Shown here one piece after another: positions 18,166 to 27,272 of a DNA stretch of 64,000 bases (its first letter is position 1; the number at the start of each line of letters is the position of its first letter). The notes under the pieces are model-generated. The model had not been told where the DNA came from, searched no databases, and saw only the letters and a program-made list of their open reading frames with translations. The position numbers and the translations under genes were made by a program. This DNA is from Enteractinococcus coprophilus (GTDB lineage Bacteria; Actinomycetota; Actinomycetes; Actinomycetales; Micrococcaceae): positions 62,001 to 126,000 of the forward strand of contig NZ_VFOU01000003.1 of assembly GCF_006716305.1 (NCBI RefSeq), in the 5' to 3' direction.

Positions 18166-21100
18166 TTCTCTCCGAAGATCCTCGACAAGAACTCGCCTGC
18201 CCATTCCAAGAGCTCAGCATCGACGAGGTCTTTACCGGTGACAGCCTGCTTCTTGGGTCGAGGTACCATGATGGCTTTGAGCGGAGCGCGATGCACGGCC
18301 CCTGGATACATCCGTTTCAACCGCATGGCGCGCGATTCCGGAAGGTCCTCAACCGGACCAAATTTGATGTTCTTGCCCATCAGCATGACCTCGTGGATGC
18401 CGTATTCACGTGCTGTGTTTCGGAAGTTGGCTACCGCAACGAGGTTCTGTGCGGCTTCTGGCAGTTCGCCATAACGGTCTTCAAGCTCTTCGACAACAGC
18501 GTTGACCGCTGCAGTGTCTGAGGCCTGGGCCAGATTACGGTAGGCCTCTAGGCGCAGTCTCTCGCCTGGAACATAGTCGTGCGGCAGGTGCGCATTGACG
18601 GGCAGCTCAACTTTGACTTCGGGCGGTGACGTATCTTCTTCGCCTTTGAAGTCGGCGACGGCTTCACCAACCATGCGGATATACAGGTCGAACCCAACCC
18701 CAGCAATGTGGCCGGACTGCTCGCCACCGAGCAGATTACCGGCACCACGAATTTCGAGGTCCTTCTGGGCTAACTGGAGGCCGGAACCCAACTCGTTGTG
18801 GGTAGCCACCGCCTTGAGACGCTCCATGGCGGTCTCATTGAGTGGTCTGCTGGCGTCATATAAGAAGTAGGCATACGCGCGATCACGGCCACGGCCGACT
18901 CGACCACGCAGCTGGTGCAGCTGAGACAGTCCGTAGCGATGAGCGTCTTCGATGATCAACGTGTTGGCGTTGGCGATGTCGAGACCGGTTTCGATAATCG
19001 TAGTAGAAACCAGTACGTCGTATTCTTTTTCCCAAAAATCAACCATGATCTGTTCCAGCGTGGTCTCTGACATCCGACCGTGTGCGACAGCCACTCGGGC
19101 TTCTGGGATCAATTCCTGAATCCTGGCCGCTACTTTATTGATGCTATTGACCCGGTTGTGCACATAGAACACCTGACCTTCGCGCATCATCTCGCGTCGA
19201 ATAGCCGCGGTAATCTGCTTATCGGTATACGGTCCCACATAGGTCAAGACCGGGTGACGTTGCTCGGGTGGCGTGGCCAACGTGGAGGTTTCACGAATAC
19301 CGGTCATCGACATTTCCAGGGTTCGTGGAATCGGGGTCGCCGTCATGGCCAGGACATCAACGTTGGTGCGCAGCTGTTTGAGTTTTTCTTTATGTTCAAC
19401 ACCGAAACGCTGTTCTTCATCAATGATCACCAGACCCAGATCCTTGAATTGGATTTCCTGGGATAATAGCCGATGGGTACCGATCACCATGTCCACGGTG
19501 CCTTCAGCAAGACCGTCGATTGTCTCGCGGGACTCTTTTGCCTTCTGGAACCGCGAGAGCGCTCGCACAGTCACGGGAAAACCAGCAAAACGTTCGGTAA
19601 ACGTTTCGGCGTGTTGGCGCGCCAGCAGGGTCGTGGGCACCAAGAGTGCCACCTGTTTGCCGTCTTGAATCGCTTTGAATGCTGCACGGACGGCGACTTC
19701 GGTTTTGCCAAAGCCGACATCTCCGGCAACTAACCGGTCCATGGGGACCTCGGTTTCCATGTCCTGTTTGACTTCTTCAACCGTCGTCAGCTGGTCTGGT
19801 GTTTCGATATGAGGAAAGGCTTCTTCTAGCTCCGCCTGCCACGGGGTGTCGGGCGAAAAGGCATGCCCGCTGGTGGCCATTCGTGCCGAATATAACTGGA
19901 TCAATTCTCTGGCGATTTCTCGGGTTGCTCGGCGGGCTTTGGATTTCGTCTGCGCCCAATCTGACCCACCCATCTTCGACAGGGCCGGTGCATCGCCACC
20001 AACATACTGGCTGACTTGGTCGAGTTGATCGGTCGGTACGAACAGTCGGTCACCCGCACCTCCGCGCTTAGAGGGGGCAAACTCTAAGACTAAGTATTCT
20101 CGATACCCTTCTTCACCGGCAGTTGACCGTGCTCCGGCGACCTTACGACGCTGCAGCTCAATGAACTTAGCAATCCCATGTTGGTTGTGGACGACGTAGT
20201 CGCCTTCTTCCAAAGCCAATGGGTCTACGGCGTTGCGACGCTTGCGAGCTAAGGAGCGTTTTTCACCGCGTTGGGTACCGGCGGCTTGGCGTCCGAACAA
20301 ATCGTATTCGGTGACCACAGCGAAGCGCTGCTCGGCCCACGCGAATCCGGCACCCAAGCTAGCGACGGTGATTTGAATGTGGGCCGGTTTAGTTTCGGCG
20401 ATGTGGTCAACAACGGAAGCTGAATGGCCTGCTTCGTTAAATATTTCGGCTAGCCGACGTGCGGGTCCGGGCCCGTGGGTCGCGACAGCAATTGACCATT
20501 TATCGCGGATCCGATTCCCGACATGTTCCATGAGGGCGGGGACATCACCAGCGAACTGCGCCGGAGCGGTGAAGCCGGTGCGCAACGCGGTGGCATCAAA
20601 GGTGTCGTCCATGTCGAAGGCAGTAAACTGCCACCACCCTTGATCATGTTCTAATGCAAGACTGCGGGTATCCCCCAACGTCGCAAAACCGCCGGCTTCT
20701 TGCTGATTTTCTACCGGAGCGGCGAGACCTTCGCCTGCTGCTGCCCACGCAGCAGCAAGGAATTCCTCATTGGTCGTCAGGAGGTCATGCACTCGGGAGC
20801 GCACCTTTTCAGGTTCCACCACGATGGTGACGGACCCCTCCGGTAGCACTTCAAGGAATGATTCCATCTCGGTAACCAGTGGCGCCAGCGACTCCATACC
20901 TTCGACGGCCACCCCGTTAGACATGGGCTCAAGGATCTCCAACACATTGGGCATGGCCACCTGTAGATCGCGAGCCTTTTGCTGCACTTGTTCAGTCAGC
21001 AAGAGCTCACGGCACGGTGGAGCGTACATCAGCGTCGGTGTGGCCGAGCCGTCATCGGAGGTATCGACCAGTGAGCGTTGATCGGCGATAGAGAAGTACC

Positions 21101-21767
21101 GGATCTCTTCGATCTCGTCACCGAAAAATTCGATCCGATACGGGTGATCTGCGGTAGGCGGGAAGACATCGATGATGCCACCGCGGACTGCGAATTCACC
21201 GCGGCGCGATACCATGTCGACTCGCGAATAAGCGGCATTGGCCAGGTCTTGAACGACTTTGTTGAAGTCATAGAATTCCCCGACCCGTAGCAGGACCGGC
21301 TCCAGATCCCCCAGGCCCTTAACGATAGGCTGAACAATGGACCGGACCGGTGCGGTCACTACTTGCAACGGCGGTTGGCCGTCGCGTCCCGGGTGAGCTA
21401 ATTTGCGCAGTACCGCCATGCGTTCACCGACGGTATCACTACGTGGTGAGAGCCGCTCGTGTGGCAGGGTCTCCCACGAGGGGAAATGCGCAACGGCAGC
21501 GGAGTCCATCCAGGCGGCTAGCCCTTGGGCTAAATCTTCCGCCTCGCGAGCGGTCGCCGTCACCAGTAGTACCACCGGGGCGGTGAACGATGAGCTGTGC
21601 AAAGACTCGGCTAGGGTTGCGGTAACAGCCTCTCTGGCGCCATCGGGCAGGGTCAGTGAGAGGTCTTTGGTTCGTTCGGGACGGGCAATGGAGGTCCGCA
21701 TTGCGGCAACGGCACTATCGGCCTCCAGGAGATTTCGCAGCCCTGATAACACAGCGTCTTCAGACAA
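18162..21767 (-). CDS. mfd: Transcription-repair coupling factor
   Basis: A 1201-residue Mfd protein. It removes stalled RNA polymerase from DNA and recruits UvrA for transcription-coupled repair. The N-terminal UvrB-like module (YRIEFFGDEIEEIRYFS), the RNA-polymerase-interacting CarD-like domain (GDYVVHNQHGIAKFIELQ) and the RecG-like translocase are all present. Motif I is GDVGFGKTEVAVRAAF (about residues 680-695), motif II is DEEQRFGVEHKEKL, motif III is AMTATPIPRTLEMS, and later motifs include QLRGRVGRGRDRAYAYF. The C-terminal TRCF domain is complete and the length is normal. It is divergent from the DUF2505 gene. Confidence 0.97.
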   Translation of the reverse strand: MSEDAVLSGLRNLLEADSAVAAMRTSIARPERTKDLSLTLPDGAREAVTATLAESLHSSSFTAPVVLLVTATAREAEDLAQGLAAWMDSAAVAHFPSWETLPHERLSPRSDTVGERMAVLRKLAHPGRDGQPPLQVVTAPVRSIVQPIVKGLGDLEPVLLRVGEFYDFNKVVQDLANAAYSRVDMVSRRGEFAVRGGIIDVFPPTADHPYRIEFFGDEIEEIRYFSIADQRSLVDTSDDGSATPTLMYAPPCRELLLTEQVQQKARDLQVAMPNVLEILEPMSNGVAVEGMESLAPLVTEMESFLEVLPEGSVTIVVEPEKVRSRVHDLLTTNEEFLAAAWAAAGEGLAAPVENQQEAGGFATLGDTRSLALEHDQGWWQFTAFDMDDTFDATALRTGFTAPAQFAGDVPALMEHVGNRIRDKWSIAVATHGPGPARRLAEIFNEAGHSASVVDHIAETKPAHIQITVASLGAGFAWAEQRFAVVTEYDLFGRQAAGTQRGEKRSLARKRRNAVDPLALEEGDYVVHNQHGIAKFIELQRRKVAGARSTAGEEGYREYLVLEFAPSKRGGAGDRLFVPTDQLDQVSQYVGGDAPALSKMGGSDWAQTKSKARRATREIARELIQLYSARMATSGHAFSPDTPWQAELEEAFPHIETPDQLTTVEEVKQDMETEVPMDRLVAGDVGFGKTEVAVRAAFKAIQDGKQVALLVPTTLLARQHAETFTERFAGFPVTVRALSRFQKAKESRETIDGLAEGTVDMVIGTHRLLSQEIQFKDLGLVIIDEEQRFGVEHKEKLKQLRTNVDVLAMTATPIPRTLEMSMTGIRETSTLATPPEQRHPVLTYVGPYTDKQITAAIRREMMREGQVFYVHNRVNSINKVAARIQELIPEARVAVAHGRMSETTLEQIMVDFWEKEYDVLVSTTIIETGLDIANANTLIIEDAHRYGLSQLHQLRGRVGRGRDRAYAYFLYDASRPLNETAMERLKAVATHNELGSGLQLAQKDLEIRGAGNLLGGEQSGHIAGVGFDLYIRMVGEAVADFKGEEDTSPPEVKVELPVNAHLPHDYVPGERLRLEAYRNLAQASDTAAVNAVVEELEDRYGELPEAAQNLVAVANFRNTAREYGIHEVMLMGKNIKFGPVEDLPESRAMRLKRMYPGAVHRAPLKAIMVPRPKKQAVTGKDLVDAELLEWAGEFLSRIFGEN

Positions 21768-21891
21768 AATTTAACTTCCCGTTTTCTGGTAAGAATCACA
21801 ACCGGCGCACCCATTAGCATAACGGTTTTCCTAGATGAATCGTCTACACTTGCGTTCTATCCACTGTTAGCGAGCAGCAGAGAGTGAACTC

Positions 21892-22416
21892 ATGGCTTTT
21901 CAAGAATCCACCACCGTTTCCCACCCTCCACAGCAGGTCTTTGAAGGGATGATCAGCCGGGATTTCCAGGAACACGTTTCCAATGAATTCAATGCCAGTA
22001 TCGACCAATTCATGGTAACGCCCCCGCAACCGGCCGCAAGCGACACGGTGAACGTCACGATTCATCGCGGTCTCGATGGCAGCCAGATCGCAGACCGGCT
22101 CCCTTCGGCGGTCCAGCGCTTTGCAAAGGGACGGGTACAAATAGAACAGACTGAGGCCTGGTCTGCGGCTAGCGCTGATGGCTCCCGCAACGCCAATGTG
22201 ACCATCAAGGTGCCGTTAGCCAAAGCTACCGGCACAGCCACCATTAAACTTACGCCTACCGACGACAACACTGGCACGGTCGTCGACGTTGCCGGTTCTG
22301 TTGAATCAAAGATCCCATTCATGGGCTCAAAGATCGCTCAGATGGCTGAACCACAGGTCGGGAAAATGCTTACCGAGATGACCTCAAAACTGGATGCATG
22401 GCTCAAACAACACTAA
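21892..22416 (+). CDS. DUF2505 family protein
   Basis: A 174-residue protein matching the DUF2505 family common in actinobacteria, with a probable START/polyketide-cyclase-like fold. The N-terminus MAFQESTTVSHPPQQVFEGM and the late segment SVESKIPFMGSKIAQMAEPQVGKMLTEM, where this family ends in a helix, are typical. No catalytic residues are evident; binding of a hydrophobic ligand is possible by fold only. There is no signal peptide. It is divergent from mfd and convergent with pth. Confidence 0.8.
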   Translation: MAFQESTTVSHPPQQVFEGMISRDFQEHVSNEFNASIDQFMVTPPQPAASDTVNVTIHRGLDGSQIADRLPSAVQRFAKGRVQIEQTEAWSAASADGSRNANVTIKVPLAKATGTATIKLTPTDDNTGTVVDVAGSVESKIPFMGSKIAQMAEPQVGKMLTEMTSKLDAWLKQH

Positions 22417-22437
22417 ACAGCGCGTTGTATATAGGTG

Positions 22438-22473
22438 ACGGCGGGATGATGCTAACTCTGCTCATTCCGCCGT
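22438..22473. terminator. Hairpin between convergent DUF2505 and pth genes
   Basis: ACGGCGGGAT (22438-22447) pairs with ATTCCGCCGT (22464-22473) with one G-U pair and a 16-nt loop. Its position between two convergent stops suits a bidirectional terminator, though it lacks a U-run. Confidence 0.5.
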
Positions 22474-22481
22474 TGTGATCC

Positions 22482-23096
22482 TTAGGGTTTTTGGTGAAAC
22501 TGGTTCTGGGTTATAGCCAGGCCACGTTCGATGAGGGATTCCACTGCATCGGCCGCCCGGCCGATATGCAGTGCCAGGGTTTGCTGCTCGGTTGAAGAAA
22601 ACGGCCGCAGCACATAATCTGCCGGAGCCATTCTGCCGGGTGGCCGTCCAATACCGGCTCGCACCCGCAAATAATCCTTAGTGCCGATGGCCTGGGAGAT
22701 GGATTTCAAGCCGTTGTGGCCGCCTTCTCCCCCGCCGCGTTTCAATCGCAACATGTCGTAGTCTACATCAAGTTCATCATGGACGACGATGAGATTCTCA
22801 GGGCCGACGTTGAAGAACTTCATCAGTGCTGCAACTGGTTTGCCGGAAAGATTCATATACGTAGCCGGCTTGGCGAGCACGACTTTTGGACCCCCAATGC
22901 CCAACCGGAATTCAGCCACGGCAGCGCCGGCTTTGTGCGTGGTCCAGCGTTCGGAATTTCGGTCTGCGAGTTCATTGACCACCATGTGACCGATGTTGTG
23001 TCGGGTAGCGGCATAGCGGTCTCCGGGATTACCCAATCCCACCACCAATACAGGACCGGTGGTGGGATCAAGTGCTCCGACAGTGCGAGTTGTCAA
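22482..23096 (-). CDS. pth: Peptidyl-tRNA hydrolase
   Basis: A 204-residue Pth that recycles peptidyl-tRNAs released from ribosomes. The signature [23 protein letters not shown] contains the catalytic His and conserved Asn; [13 protein letters not shown] and [30 protein letters not shown] (in part) follow. The start is TTG at 23096, 8 nt after the rplY stop, so the two are cotranscribed, a common actinobacterial arrangement. No alternative start sits better. Confidence 0.95.
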   Translation of the reverse strand: MTTRTVGALDPTTGPVLVVGLGNPGDRYAATRHNIGHMVVNELADRNSERWTTHKAGAAVAEFRLGIGGPKVVLAKPATYMNLSGKPVAALMKFFNVGPENLIVVHDELDVDYDMLRLKRGGGEGGHNGLKSISQAIGTKDYLRVRAGIGRPPGRMAPADYVLRPFSSTEQQTLALHIGRAADAVESLIERGLAITQNQFHQKP

Positions 23097-23104
23097 CGGA
23101 AGAC

Positions 23105-23734
23105 TTACTCAGCGTCTTCTGCTGCAGCAGCTTCTTCAGCTACGGTTGGGACTTCGCCAGTGGCGTCGTCGGTATCTTCGCCAAGATCCTGTTCAACGAT
23201 TTCATCAACGGTAGCGATAAGGTAGTCGTCCTCAAGATCGATGGTGACACCTTCTGGCAGGATGACATCTGGAGCGTAGACGTGCTCGCCGGCTTTGCGG
23301 TCCGTGACGTCGATCTGGACGTGTTCTGGCAGATCCAGTGCGTCGGCTTCGACTGGGATAGAGGTGACGTCCAAAACGTAGGCGTGTTCTGGTGCTGGTT
23401 CGCCGATGACTTCGATCCATACGTCAACGGTGACGCGTTCACCACGACGCACCAAGATGAGGTCGACGTGGTCGACTTCTTCTTTCAGCGGGTTGCGCTG
23501 GATGTCTTTTGGCAGCGCCATTTCTGAGTTGTCACCTTCGGTGAGGCGCAGCAACTGGTTTGGGTTACGCAGTGCCAAGAAGCCTTCGTGACGTGGCAGC
23601 AGTAGGTGACGTGGTTCTTCACCGTGGCCGTAGAGTACGGCGGGGATGTAGCCGTCACGGCGTGCACGGCGGGATGCACCTTTTCCAAAATCGGTGCGAG
23701 TTTCAACGGCCAACTCGATGTAGTCAATAGCCAT
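23105..23734 (-). CDS. rplY: 50S ribosomal protein L25/CTC
   Basis: A 209-residue L25 of the long CTC type: an N-terminal 5S rRNA-binding L25 domain ([23 protein letters not shown]) and a C-terminal beta domain ([19 protein letters not shown]). It ends in an acidic, alanine-rich tail. The start is the ATG at 23734, with an excellent AGGAGG 6 nt upstream; a longer in-frame extension to 23797 has no such signal. It lies just upstream of pth and downstream of the prs terminator. Confidence 0.95.
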   Translation of the reverse strand: MAIDYIELAVETRTDFGKGASRRARRDGYIPAVLYGHGEEPRHLLLPRHEGFLALRNPNQLLRLTEGDNSEMALPKDIQRNPLKEEVDHVDLILVRRGERVTVDVWIEVIGEPAPEHAYVLDVTSIPVEADALDLPEHVQIDVTDRKAGEHVYAPDVILPEGVTIDLEDDYLIATVDEIVEQDLGEDTDDATGEVPTVAEEAAAAEDAE

Positions 23735-23902
23735 GGTTTTCCTCCTGTAGTTCGTACGGTGCGTTGAGCACTCGTGGTTTCCAGGCAGGAACTGCAAAAC
23801 AGCGTCATGATGTTTGCAAAGCCTCGTCGATCACGGAGTGGCTGAGACTCCCTCGCCTGGGCAACGACTCACTACTATAGCATCCGAATATCGCTTTAAC
23901 GA

Positions 23903-23934
23903 ATTTGACCGCCACCATACCGGGGCGGTCAAAT
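23903..23934 (-). terminator. Terminator after prs
   Basis: ATTTGACCGCC (23903-23913) pairs with GGCGGTCAAAT (23924-23934), an 11-bp perfect stem with a 10-nt loop. It lies 17 bp past the prs stop on the minus strand, followed there by TCGTT. The rplY-pth message therefore probably starts from its own promoter in 23735-23900. Confidence 0.75.
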
Positions 23935-23950
23935 CCTCAACGTTTAACGT

Positions 23951-24931
23951 TTAGGCGTTGCCATCAAACAGGCTCGTCACGGAGCCGTCTTCGAAGACCT
24001 CGCGGATCGCATTGGCCAAGATTGGTGCGACTGAGAGCACGGTGAGGTTGTCGAAACGCTTTTCTTCTGGAATCGGCAGGGTGTTCGTCACGACGACTTC
24101 CGATGCGCCAGAGTTTGCGAGACGTTCTGCTGCAGGGTCCGAGAAGACCGCGTGGGTGGCAGCAATAATGACCTCTGCTGCGCCAGCTTCTTTCAAGATC
24201 TTCACAGCACCGGCGATCGTTCCACCGGTGTCGATCATGTCGTCAATCAGCACGCACACGCGGCCGTTCACTTCACCCACCACGGTTTTGGATTCGGCCT
24301 TATTCGGCTGGCTGAGGTCACGGGATTTGTGCACGAAGGCCAAGGGCGCACCACCGAGACGTTCGGCCCATTGTTCTGCAACACGAACACGTCCGGTATC
24401 TGGAGAGACCACGGTGACGTTGTTGACGTCGACGCGCCCGCGGATGTAGTCGGCCAAGATCGGGAAGGCAAACAGGTGGTCGACGGGTCCGTCGAAGAAG
24501 CCTTGGATCTGCGAGGTGTGTAGGTCCATCGACATAATACGATGGGCGCCGGCTGCCAGGTAGAGGTCGGCGATCATGCGGGCCGAAATGGGTTCGCGTC
24601 CGCGGCCTTTCTTGTCCTGACGGGCGTACGGATAGAACGGGGATACCACGGTGATGCGGCGTGCTGAGGCGCGTTTCATCGCGTCACACAACAGCAGTTG
24701 TTCCATGACCCAGTTGTTCATCGGTGCCGGGTGGGCTTGGATGATGAAGACGTCTTTACCGCGTACAGACTCTCCCGGACGGACATACATTTCACCGTTT
24801 GCAAAGTCGTAAGCGTCCAACGGCAACAACTCGGTGCCCAGGTGTTCTGCGATTTCTGCGGCAAGCTCCGGATGTGCGCGACCCGAGGCTAACACGAGCT
24901 TCTTGTTCTCATTGGTGACGATTTCGCTCAA
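23951..24931 (-). CDS. prs: Ribose-phosphate pyrophosphokinase
   Basis: A 326-residue PRPP synthetase, making PRPP from ribose 5-phosphate and ATP for nucleotide, histidine, tryptophan and NAD synthesis. Visible features are GRAHPELAAEIAEHLG, the flexible-loop region RQDKKGRGREPISARM, MSMDLHTSQIQGFFDGPVDHL (in part) and the PRPP-binding loop CVLIDDMIDTGGTIAGA. The TTG at 24931 with GGGAGAAC 7-8 nt upstream gives exactly the usual actinobacterial length; the longer frame up to 25078 would overlap glmU. It follows glmU in the same direction by 85 bp. Confidence 0.95.
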   Translation of the reverse strand: MSEIVTNENKKLVLASGRAHPELAAEIAEHLGTELLPLDAYDFANGEMYVRPGESVRGKDVFIIQAHPAPMNNWVMEQLLLCDAMKRASARRITVVSPFYPYARQDKKGRGREPISARMIADLYLAAGAHRIMSMDLHTSQIQGFFDGPVDHLFAFPILADYIRGRVDVNNVTVVSPDTGRVRVAEQWAERLGGAPLAFVHKSRDLSQPNKAESKTVVGEVNGRVCVLIDDMIDTGGTIAGAVKILKEAGAAEVIIAATHAVFSDPAAERLANSGASEVVVTNTLPIPEEKRFDNLTVLSVAPILANAIREVFEDGSVTSLFDGNA

Positions 24932-25016
24932 CCAAGTTCTCCCTAGAACGTATGGCGTGTTTTGGTGTTCCTCACTGTAGGTCGTCCTACAGCGCTCCAA
25001 CAGTATGTTGGAAAAT

Positions 25017-26471
25017 CTATGACTTGTCGCGTGCTTTCTGCGCAGCTTCCGCCGCGGCAGAGCCTGCACGACGTTCAAGGACCCAGTCTTCGATAATACG
25101 CTGGTCCATCGCGTTCATCGACAATGCACCAGGCGGCACGTTTTTGCGAACGATGGCGCCTGCTGCGGTGTAGGCGCCATCACCGATCTCGACTGGAGCG
25201 GTGAAGACGGTATTTGACCCGGTGCGAACTTCAGCGCCGATAACGGTGCGGTGCTTGTTCACGCCGTCGTAATTGGCTGTGATGTTGCCACATCCGATAT
25301 TGGAGTTTTCGCCGATGTCAGCGTCGCCGACATAGCCCAGGTGCGAGAGTTTCGCGCCGCGACCAATGTTGACGTTTTTGGTTTCGTAGAACGCCCCGAT
25401 TTTGCCGCGTTCTCCCAGAACTGTTCCCGGACGAATGTAGGTAAATGGTCCAACATTTGATTCCGGTCCGATGATCGCTTGAGTGGCTTCGGTGCGACGT
25501 ACCGTGGCATTTTCCCCAACTTCGACATCGTTGAGCGTGGTGTCTGGCCCAATAGTGGAGCCTGTGGCGACGGTCGTGTTGCCGTGGAGTTGCGTGTTGG
25601 GCTTGATAGTCACATCCTGTGCCAGCTCAACATCAACATCGATCCAGGTAGTGGATGGATCAATAATCGTCACGCCGGAGCGCATCCAGCGTTCTGCGAT
25701 GCGGCGGTTGAGTTCCGCACCGAGGGTAGCCAACTGGACGCGATCATTGACGCCTTCTACTTCCATGAGGTCATCTGTCACGTACGTTGCAACTCGACCG
25801 CCGGCTTCGCGAGCCAAGCCCAAGACGTCGGTGAGGTATTTTTCGCCTTGGACATTATCCGTGGTGACTTCTACCAGGCTCCGAGCCAGCATTTCGCCGT
25901 CGAAGGCATAGATGCCGGAGTTGATTTCGGTGATATCGACCAGGGTACTGTCGCCGGTTTCTTCGGCGATTTGCAAAGCGTCTTTATGTTCCACGATCTG
26001 TGTCACCAGACCGTTCTCGTCTCGCACGATACGGCCGTAGCCGGTGGCATCTGGGACGTTCGCGCTCAAGACCGTCACCGAGTTACCGGCGTTCTGGTGT
26101 TCTGCCACCAGCGCGGACAGGGTTTCGGGGGTAAGCAGGGGCACGTCACCATACGTCACTACGACGGTTCCGGAGACCGAGCCGATAGCTTCAAGACCCA
26201 GCTCGACAGCTCGTCCGGTGCCGGGGATCTCGTCCTGATCGGCAATGATGAGGTTGTGGTTGTGAGCCAGCAGGTGTTCGACGACGCGTTCGCGTTCGTG
26301 ACGCACCACAGCGACGAGATGTTCGGGATTGAGATTCACTGCTGCATCCAGCGCATGACCGACCAGGGATCGTCCACCGATAGTGTGCAGAACTTTCGGA
26401 AGCGAAGATTTCATTCGTGTGCCGGCGCCGGCAGCCAGCACGATGACAGCCGCGGGAGAAGAAGAATTCAA
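25017..26471 (-). CDS. glmU: Bifunctional N-acetylglucosamine-1-phosphate uridyltransferase/glucosamine-1-phosphate acetyltransferase
   Basis: A 484-residue GlmU, making UDP-GlcNAc for peptidoglycan. The N-terminal pyrophosphorylase domain begins with VIVLAAGAGTRMKSSLPKVL, and VVTYGDVPLLTPETL carries the metal-binding Asp. The C-terminal half is a left-handed beta-helix of hexapeptide repeats (for example VGPFTYIRPGTVLGERGKIG) with the acetyltransferase region YVGDADIGENSNIGCG and NYDGVNKHRTVIG. The start is TTG with GGTGAG about 6 nt upstream. It lies between tRNA-Gln and prs; glmU-prs is a standard bacterial neighbourhood. Confidence 0.96.
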   Translation of the reverse strand: MNSSSPAAVIVLAAGAGTRMKSSLPKVLHTIGGRSLVGHALDAAVNLNPEHLVAVVRHERERVVEHLLAHNHNLIIADQDEIPGTGRAVELGLEAIGSVSGTVVVTYGDVPLLTPETLSALVAEHQNAGNSVTVLSANVPDATGYGRIVRDENGLVTQIVEHKDALQIAEETGDSTLVDITEINSGIYAFDGEMLARSLVEVTTDNVQGEKYLTDVLGLAREAGGRVATYVTDDLMEVEGVNDRVQLATLGAELNRRIAERWMRSGVTIIDPSTTWIDVDVELAQDVTIKPNTQLHGNTTVATGSTIGPDTTLNDVEVGENATVRRTEATQAIIGPESNVGPFTYIRPGTVLGERGKIGAFYETKNVNIGRGAKLSHLGYVGDADIGENSNIGCGNITANYDGVNKHRTVIGAEVRTGSNTVFTAPVEIGDGAYTAAGAIVRKNVPPGALSMNAMDQRIIEDWVLERRAGSAAAEAAQKARDKS

Positions 26472-26524
26472 GGAAATCTCACCTTTGATCGTAAGACACT
26501 ATTTTCTCAACCGCGATGCGGCAG

Positions 26525-26596
26525 TTCCGCCCCCAGGATTCGAACCTGGACCACACAGCTCCAAAGGCTGGCGTGCTGCCGTTACACCAGGGCGGA
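26525..26596 (-). tRNA. tRNA-Gln (anticodon TTG)
   Basis: A 72-nt cloverleaf is visible on the minus strand. The acceptor stem is TCCGCCC/GGGCGGA with discriminator A, the anticodon loop is CTTTGGA giving TTG, and the T arm is CCAGG-TTCGAAT-CCTGG. CCA is not encoded. The anticodon stem CCAGC/GCTGT has a C-U mismatch at its outermost pair (27-43). It sits 53 bp upstream of the glmU start on the same strand. Confidence 0.95.
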
Positions 26597-26665
26597 TTAC
26601 TGATTGATCATCAGCACCTGAAACATTGTGCCACATTTGGTTGCAAATTCCGAATTCGGCCGTGT

Positions 26666-26689
26666 TCAGCGACGAAATCTGGTCGCTGA
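26666..26689 (-). terminator. Hairpin downstream of the SAP-like membrane protein gene
   Basis: TCAGCGAC (26666-26673) and GTCGCTGA (26682-26689) form an 8-bp perfect stem with an 8-nt loop, 5 bp past the stop at 26695 on the minus strand. It is a plausible terminator without a U-run, and it isolates that gene from tRNA-Gln. Confidence 0.5.
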
Positions 26690-26694
26690 GAAGA

Positions 26695-27126
26695 CTACCG
26701 GGAGATCTCAGAAACTCCGGCCTCTCGCAGCGATTCAACCAGTGCTGCTTTGCGCATGTTCGATCGTCCTGGAATGCCATGTTGCTTGGCGAGCTCGTAG
26801 AGTTCTTCTACGGTACGTTCTTCTAATGCGACTCCGACAGCGGGCTCAGACTGCTCTTCGACTTCATGTCCTGCAACATCATGGACGATGGCCGAGGTGG
26901 TGACGGCTTCTTCCAGGCCCGCGTTGCTCAGATTGCGGCCTGAGGCGAGCGTCTCTGGAAGCTGGGCATCTGACGGGAGCTCTCCCCACAGATTCTCGCG
27001 TGCGGGAGCTTGACGGAACATATTTGCTGCGTAGGTTCCAATGATGACACCGGCAACGGCAAGTGCAGCGAACCCGGCAAGCCTGCCGAACCGTGATGGG
27101 CTTTGGGACTGCTGAGATGAAGTCAT
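26695..27126 (-). CDS. Membrane-anchored protein with a Rho-N/SAP-like C-terminal motif
   Basis: A 143-residue protein with a short polar N-terminus, one transmembrane segment (about residues 14-33), an extended acidic central region and a C-terminal helix-extended-helix motif (VEELYELAKQHGIPGRSNMRKAALVESLREAGV). The C-terminal motif resembles the Rho N-terminal/SAP fold, which often binds nucleic acid; as the protein is membrane anchored this may be only a fold resemblance. Function unknown. It is a single gene on the minus strand with GGAGG unusually close to the ATG. A 21-bp tandem repeat lies 45 bp upstream. Confidence 0.7.
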   Translation of the reverse strand: MTSSQQSQSPSRFGRLAGFAALAVAGVIIGTYAANMFRQAPARENLWGELPSDAQLPETLASGRNLSNAGLEEAVTTSAIVHDVAGHEVEEQSEPAVGVALEERTVEELYELAKQHGIPGRSNMRKAALVESLREAGVSEISR

Positions 27127-27170
27127 GCCTCCATTATGACGTATCCGACCAGAACCTTGTTAGGACGTGG

Positions 27171-27212
27171 CGCGTGGTCATGCCTGAGTTACGCGTGGTC
27201 ATGTCTGAGTCA
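27171..27212. repeat. Tandem 21-bp repeat upstream of the SAP-like protein gene
   Basis: Two adjacent 21-bp units (27171-27191 and 27192-27212) share CGCGTGGTCATG and CTGAGT, differing at two positions. The 21-bp spacing is two helical turns. It lies in the upstream region of the minus-strand gene starting at 27126, which would suit a direct-repeat operator. Confidence 0.6.
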
Positions 27213-27272
27213 TATGAAGTGCGGTGCGAACGAGGCCCTCATGCGCACCGCGCTCCGCGGCTATGCGTGTGA

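Noticed and set aside
25479-26603. 374-residue open frame on the plus strand opposite glmU
   Set aside because: Antisense to a full, motif-complete GlmU and lacks a recognisable domain or ribosome site; it is an artefact of codon bias.
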